Of a stretch of 15,045 nt of DNA, positions 12,901 through 15,045 are shown piece by piece. The notes under the pieces are model-generated. The model was not told the DNA's origin. It searched no databases and was given only the letters and a program-made list of their open reading frames with translations. The translations under genes were made by a program, and so were the position numbers. The stretch covers positions 1 through 15,045 of the forward strand of contig CAYFJO010000263.1 of the NCBI GenBank assembly GCA_964343305.1. Direction: 5' to 3'. The DNA is from CAYFJO01 sp964343305 (GTDB lineage: Bacteria; Planctomycetota; Planctomycetia; Pirellulales; Pirellulaceae). How positions within the stretch are numbered: position 1 is the first letter of the stretch; the number at the start of each line of letters is the position of its first letter.

Positions 12901-15045
12901 GGCACCAGCCGGCACGTTGAAGTCAAACGGGACGGTGGTTCCGGCAACCACGTCCTGGCTATCAATGATCTTCTCGAGTGAACCAACGGTGTCGTCGAAT
13001 ACGCCATTCTGGTTGAAGTCGATCCAGGCATCCACGCGACCGTCGACACCCGTGACGGTGACCTCGACCGTGCCCAGTTCGTCGAGAAACAATCCAGTGA
13101 TGAAATTCGCGCCGTCTTCGTCATCGTCATCGGTGGCATCGTCTCCCAAGGCATCGGGATCCGGTTGGCCGTCGGCTTCTGGATCAGCCAAGATACCCAA
13201 ACGGGGCCCGGCGATGACGTGCTGCGGACCGCCGTTCGCCGAGGTGGTTTGATAATCTCCCGTTCCCGTGCCAGCGCCCAAGTCTGGAGCGTCGCCAAAA
13301 TCCAATTGTTGAATGGAGACCAGGTAATCTTCCACTTCACCGTTGGCGGCCAGCCCATTTGGCCCAATCACAGGATGGGTCGGATCAACAATTCGGACCC
13401 GGGCAAAAGTATCTCCCGCAACAGCACTAAACGGAACGATAAACGGCATCAGTGAATTCAGGCCGTTGTTCACCGCAACGGCCTCGTAGATGCGTTCACC
13501 GCCAAGTCCTAACGGGTTGTCGTCAAACACACCGTCGGCGTTCAGATCCAACCAGGCGTACAACAGTCCATCCGCTCCACCAATGTTTTGGCCGCCCACT
13601 TCGACTTGGAGTGACGCGTTGAATCCGGCCGTGAGAATGGGACTGAGAACTCCGTTGTTGAAAAACGTCACACCATCTTCGTCGTCCAAGGCACCGAGGG
13701 GATTGTTGTCATCGCCGGTCGCGTCCACGGTGGGTTGCCCATCCGCGTCGTCGTCTCGCACGTCGCCCAAAGTCGGACCAACGTTGACGATTTGATGGCG
13801 GGCCGGGTCCGTCGAGCCCCCGCCAAACGATGTGCCGTAAGTTTCTGGCGCATCGCCGTAGTCCAACGGTTGGATGAAGACGCGGTGGTCTTCCACTTCA
13901 CCCGTTGTGGCGAGCCCATTGGGAGATGCCGCGCCGACAAAGGTTTGATCAAAAACGCGGAATCTTGCCACGGTTGGGCCAGCCACCGCGGTCGCTGGCA
14001 CCGCGGCCAACAACGGCGTTTGGGGAATTGGACTAAAGGTTGTGCCCAACACCTGGTCGAAGACTAGCTCTGACGCGTCGAAGTCTCCGTTGCGGTCGAA
14101 GTCGACCCATCCCACGACTCGGCCGGGTTGATTGGTGACTTGAATACTGAATCCGAACGGCAGGTTGCGATGAAGAACGCCACCGTCATCAAAGGTCACT
14201 CCATCTTCATCATCAATGTTGTTGCCGTCATCTCCTAAGCCCGTAGCACCGGCGTTCACATCGGGCAGGCCGTCCAGTTCATTGTCGACGAATTGCCCAA
14301 GGACGGGCCCTAGCGTGGCATGATGCGGACCACCGTTGACCAACAAGGTTTGATAGTCACCTTGACCGATTGAGATGGTGGTGTCCGCGGCGTCACCAAA
14401 ATCGAGGCCAAAAACCTGAATCGAGTAGTCCTCGACTTCACCACTAAACGTTTGACCGGTTGGAGCTAACATCAACCCCGTCGCGCTTTCCGCGTCCACA
14501 ACACGAAACCGGGCATACATTCGCTCACCGGCACGATCTACATCAATGTTGGCCCGCAGGGCAACCGTCTGGTTGGGCTGCACATCGACACCGATTGCCG
14601 GCATGTCAAATAGATCATTGGCCGGATCGAAGATCCCATCATTGTCAAAGTCAATCCAAGCAAACAGCTTGCCCGCTTCGCTGCCCACGGTTACGAGCGC
14701 TGTGTTGTCATCCCGGCCGGCTATCCAAACGTTTTGGCCCGGGAAGTTTTGACCGGCGACAGGCAACGACTGGTCGTTGATTCCGCTGATGAACAAGACG
14801 CCGTCTTCATCGTTCGTGACGCCCAACGTGTTGTCGCCATCGGCATTATCGGAATACTGACTGCCCTCTTCCGAATCGATGGAATTACCCAGGGTGGCGC
14901 CAGCGATGATGTGGCTCGCGCTGCCGTAGTCACCCACCGTGCTGTTGCCAGTGGCGTCGAATCCGTTGGCATTGTTGACATGGTCTGGTGCGTCACTGTA
15001 ATCGATACCCGCAAACACCACTAAGTGATCCTCGACTTCCCCGCT
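6487..15045 (-). CDS. Giant GEVED-domain protein with C-terminal metalloprotease domain (5' partial)
   Basis: At least 2,852 codons, open to the right edge, so the start and any signal peptide lie outside the window. The first visible residues already read SGEVEDH, the end of a GEVED unit. In N-to-C order I see five GEVED units (15006-11938), a large propeller-like domain with NPPDTVGDAGPNHYVQ near its start (about 11916-10580), a Calx-beta-like domain (10570-10210), a beta-sandwich beginning VAVDFGTDSLSPVNW (about 10200-9640), two more GEVED units (9625-7891), an FG-GAP-like array (7870-6995) and a matrixin-like protease domain ending in the TAG at 6487. Units five and six carry propeller-like inserts. 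Each unit has a DDEDGV site and an Asp-rich WxDxNxNGxF loop that probably binds Ca2+. The protein is probably secreted or surface-attached; adhesion, matrix binding or proteolysis are all possible. A run of 100 N interrupts it. Confidence 0.93.
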   Translation of the reverse strand, partial: SGEVEDHLVVFAGIDYSDAPDHVNNANGFDATGNSTVGDYGSASHIIAGATLGNSIDSEEGSQYSDNADGDNTLGVTNDEDGVLFISGINDQSLPVAGQNFPGQNVWIAGRDDNTALVTVGSEAGKLFAWIDFDNDGIFDPANDLFDMPAIGVDVQPNQTVALRANIDVDRAGERMYARFRVVDAESATGLMLAPTGQTFSGEVEDYSIQVFGLDFGDAADTTISIGQGDYQTLLVNGGPHHATLGPVLGQFVDNELDGLPDVNAGATGLGDDGNNIDDEDGVTFDDGGVLHRNLPFGFSIQVTNQPGRVVGWVDFDRNGDFDASELVFDQVLGTTFSPIPQTPLLAAVPATAVAGPTVARFRVFDQTFVGAASPNGLATTGEVEDHRVFIQPLDYGDAPETYGTSFGGGSTDPARHQIVNVGPTLGDVRDDDADGQPTVDATGDDNNPLGALDDEDGVTFFNNGVLSPILTAGFNASLQVEVGGQNIGGADGLLYAWLDLNADGVFDDNPLGLGGERIYEAVAVNNGLNSLMPFIVPFSAVAGDTFARVRIVDPTHPVIGPNGLAANGEVEDYLVSIQQLDFGDAPDLGAGTGTGDYQTTSANGGPQHVIAGPRLGILADPEADGQPDPDALGDDATDDDDEDGANFITGLFLDELGTVEVTVTGVDGRVDAWIDFNQNGVFDDTVGSLEKIIDSQDVVAGTTVPFDFNVPAGASLGETVARFRVSSVGGLTPNGVALDGEVEDHEVLISSVDLGDAPDSYGTLVASDGARHAIGGPKLGALRDQESDANRPLNGFGDDGFRLFALPFDGTDQVIELDHLNGNDISRFNLPEPLTFTSGLAFDGISLWYINGDGAVDTLYQIEGNTGQVVNQTVVADAXXXXXXXXXXXXXXXXXXXXXXXXXXXXXXXXXXLAATPVVTDAFGNSLDDEDGVTVNGQDISTVEFVAGEPAQIDVAVELSGVAFVQVWVDRDRDGVFDHPSEQVANEVLTTTGTASFPFTPNAGSLGESYMRVRVSSAGNLGPTGPATDGEVEDHRIKVISPGYVTPIENFNGLTFSGVNPPDTVGDAGPNHYVQATNATGSSQVAVFDKTGATLDTFVMDTLGGPTGDGDPIVLYDHLADRWLLAEFSALTNDLLVHISTGPIPTSNPADWFSYTFNTPNFPDYPKFSVWPDAYYVTTNENTGVPEPAVYALDRTNMLTNTPLRAHQRYTAPALGGFDFQALTPADLDGPAPPTGSPAFFARHVDDEVHSGASNTADFIEVYQFITDFNNVANSRLDRIANIPVAEFSSELCGLTSGSCFPQPGNVDPPVDPLREVLMWRLQYRNFENGTPDDDTQREVLVGNFTTDFSGDNDGGVRWFELRREVGGGWELHQEGEVSIGDDNRFMGAISMDGVGNIALGYNIIDTDVSGGLRYVGRRAGDPTGTMTMFEETIVNGFGSIPSIRWGDYSAMSVDPADDRTFWFTGEFANNNVWGTRIAAFAFDNDPGPTVEDYGVSIRETPPGTTVAEGGTRDTFSVALTSVPAGPVDITSTADGETELSTDGINFFNSVTYTLNSLAPQIVTVQAIDDGDFEFGDHISVITNEISQTNDPNFPAGPSVNVTVTVQDNDTLSSPLVAVDFGTDSLSPVNWTRIGTIGTPMLFNSLIDESGATTPINLRLLDSGGAILEQTITVDPLTLPTHIQPLDGVDDNVSIGATDTLTAIWDNLTPGVEYQIWVIAHTDSSVALVQDVTIAGNTTTTFSQTFLDTGLAINDESGSAARDLNSYPEIVQPDATGQITITIAANPAGSLDVVLSALAIRPILPELDYGDAPDVTAGVAVGDYQTLSANDGPSHLIVNGGVMLGAAIDSETDGQPNAAATGDDTTNSNDEDGVTFTSALIPGQPATAEVSVNGTGFLDAWIDFNQNGSFADPGEKVASGEEVSNRVGRLFATSRDILEDEIIEIDPTTGDTIRTFLAPQTVGILNGLAFDGVDIWYLEGIGGTQDILYRINADTGMVQQQFDLQALLSDQDYDGLAALDGKIYIQDSSNNRIQVLDPLAGTFQPIPIVPGVQLDGGLGAFDDPDNLTDALVATNRANKQIYLINPVTGIIENSISHNITSNTGIAVVGDLIYAADLDADIHLFQRDGTPVCATDVFGLATCQVVVQPSFASSDISLRSLGGGLGAVSGPRVNMVGFDVPIGAQTGTTYARFRVSSAGNLAPTGPASDGEVEDYQVGIGYDFGDAPDTTIGVGAGDYQTLSANDGPRHTIGGPRLGTLIDHDANGQPNAGATGDDTDGTDDEDGVVFGALTQGQSATANITVNNVDGRVDAWIDFNRNGSFADLGEKIVDSQLITAGSTDTVTFVVPGTAQGGTTLARVRVSRSGGLTPNGAAADSEGGEVEDYAVIINIPNLADGIGVQRGSSVYRDANSNGVWDGAGTDLWSQFGLATDEFFFGDWNGDGRDKIGVRRGSQIFLDVNGNGTWDGTAGGDRSGFIGLPTDQLVVGDWDGDNEEEIGLRRGNMVFLDVNGNVNWDGTVGGDAKYTFGLGSDTFLVGDWNGDGSENIGVHRDNRFYFDMNGNGNWDGSGIDDLIQIGNVGDEPFVGDFDGNGTVTWGLRRGDTYYRGGNTGSDYMVSQFGSSTDTLVLGDWNGDGSTDLGVQRGNKVYLDGNGDGRYTSTAAGDVAGVFGNVGDRLVVGQWTTSLTAVQRAAEDSDSPVAVSSIEQADLAPIVEAAIDLFADAGLRPDQIELLQQITVRIDDLGGAQLGRFDGRTITLDDDAAGYGWFVDLTPHANEEFQADSKDRLVAAGQSAASGQMDLLSAVLHEMGHALGMQDNYSNIESNKIMNGWLDQGSRRLPTEGELAEILFGK
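6995..7870 (-). repeat. FG-GAP/VCBS-like tandem protein repeat, about 6 copies
   Basis: A repeat of roughly 42-51 residues is encoded in tandem. The consensus is VGDWNGDGxxxIGVxRGxxxxLDxNGNGxWDG. Five clear GDWNGDG-type loops lie near 7730, 7580, 7430, 7280 and 7150, with degenerate end copies (ADGIGVQRG and VGQWTTS). DxDxDG-type loops in such repeats bind Ca2+ and build beta-propellers like integrin alpha chains. At the DNA level the block shows recurring GCCATTCCAATCGCC on the plus strand. Confidence 0.8.
7891..9625 (-). repeat. GEVED units 6 and 7
   Basis: Unit 6 runs from DYGDAPD (near 9625) to GEVEDY at 8401-8418 and unit 7 from DFGDAPD (near 8385) to GEVEDY at 7891-7908. Both show GDYQTLSANDGP, GDD...DEDGV and AWIDFN[QR]NGSFAD. 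They resemble each other more than the N-terminal units, which suggests a recent duplication. Unit 6 is interrupted by a propeller-like insert at about 8540-9275. Confidence 0.85.
8540..9275 (-). other. Propeller-like insert within GEVED unit 6
   Basis: About 245 residues separate FADPGEKVASGEEVSN from VPIGAQTGTTYARFRVSSAG, two pieces of one GEVED unit. The insert has repeated strand patterns: GRLFATSRD, GLAFDGVDIWYLEG (GLAFDG at 9127-9144), ILYRINADTG, YDGLAALDGKIYIQD, ALVATNRANKQIYLINPVTG and AVVGDLIYAADLD. This blade-like rhythm is that of a YncE/PQQ-type beta-propeller. The fold assignment is from pattern only. Confidence 0.6.
10580..11916 (-). other. Large propeller-like domain with PPDTVGDAGPNHYVQ motif
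   Basis: About 445 residues between the GEVEDH at 11938 and a TVEDYG at about 10560. It opens with FNGLTFSGVNPPDTVGDAG and continues through WLLAEFS, FPDYPKFSVWPDAYYVTTNE, FFARHVDDE, REVLMWRLQYRN, RWFELRR, MGAISMDGVGNIALGYN, RWGDYSAMSVDPADDRTFWFTGEF and WGTRIAAFAFD. These blade-like segments occur in secreted bacterial proteins of unknown function, often next to Ig-like or sorting domains. One Cys pair (CGLTSGSC) may form a disulfide. Confidence 0.55.
11938..15045 (-). repeat. GEVED units 1 to 5 and the end of a preceding unit
   Basis: GEVED[YH] signatures are encoded at 15028-15042 (edge), 14425-14442, 13885-13902, 13324-13341, 12808-12825 and 11938-11955, spaced 516-603 bp except for the last, which contains an insert and the gap. 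Each full unit follows D[YF]GDAPD, then GPxHxxxGPxLG, DxExDGQP, GDD, DDEDGV, W[IVL]DxxxxGxF, ARFRV, G and GEVED. The units are divergent at the DNA level, so the duplication is old. Confidence 0.88.
12308..12407. other. Assembly gap (100 N)
   Basis: Exactly 100 unknown bases, the conventional placeholder for a gap of unknown size. It falls inside GEVED unit 5, within a propeller-like insert related to the one at 8540-9275. The flanking sequence keeps one reading frame across it as drawn. Because that insert is repetitive in this gene, the break is probably a collapsed repeat and the true missing length may be larger. Confidence 0.95.

Overview
The window looks like a piece of a planctomycete chromosome, probably Pirellulales. 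The evidence is a very large secreted-type protein built from GEVED domains, an exported protein of a type I associate with planctomycetes, exported hydrolase and lipoprotein genes, moderately high GC, and intergenic spaces filled with dispersed palindromic repeats. This is inferred from gene style; no rRNA or other taxonomic marker is present.

Layout. Bases 1-850 hold no convincing protein gene. They contain a REP-like hairpin (234-293), operator-like half-sites around a good sigma70-type promoter (379-407), a structured non-coding stretch, a strong intrinsic terminator (648-683) and two palindromic repeats. The promoter and terminator together bracket a possible small RNA of about 270 nt. 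Next come nhaA on the minus strand (851-2278; Na+/H+ antiporter with an unusual His/Asp-rich periplasmic loop) and, divergently, an F420H2:NADP-oxidoreductase-like protein (2426-3070). An exported M20-family amidohydrolase (3225-4661) converges on a small exported protein with a duplicated beta-rich module (4676-5332). That gene is separated from a HEAT-repeat lipoprotein (5635-6303) by a divergent intergenic region carrying a perfect 26-bp palindrome.

The rest (6487-15045, 57% of the window) is one minus-strand reading frame whose 5' end lies beyond the right edge. Read from its N-terminal side it has the tail of one GEVED unit, five GEVED units (the fifth interrupted by a propeller-like insert and a 100-N assembly gap), a large propeller-like domain, a Calx-beta-like domain, a beta-sandwich, two more GEVED units (the first with a second propeller-like insert), a block of about six FG-GAP-like repeats, and a C-terminal matrixin-like zinc metalloprotease domain with an HExxHxxGxxD motif.

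The small genes do not form an obvious pathway or a long operon; they are mostly single transcription units facing toward or away from each other. The shared theme is envelope and exported functions: ion antiport, an exported hydrolase, a lipoprotein, and a giant adhesin- or protease-like surface or secreted protein. The most interesting parts are the mosaic architecture of the giant protein, the non-coding transcription unit at the left end, and the family of double-hairpin repeats placed between genes.
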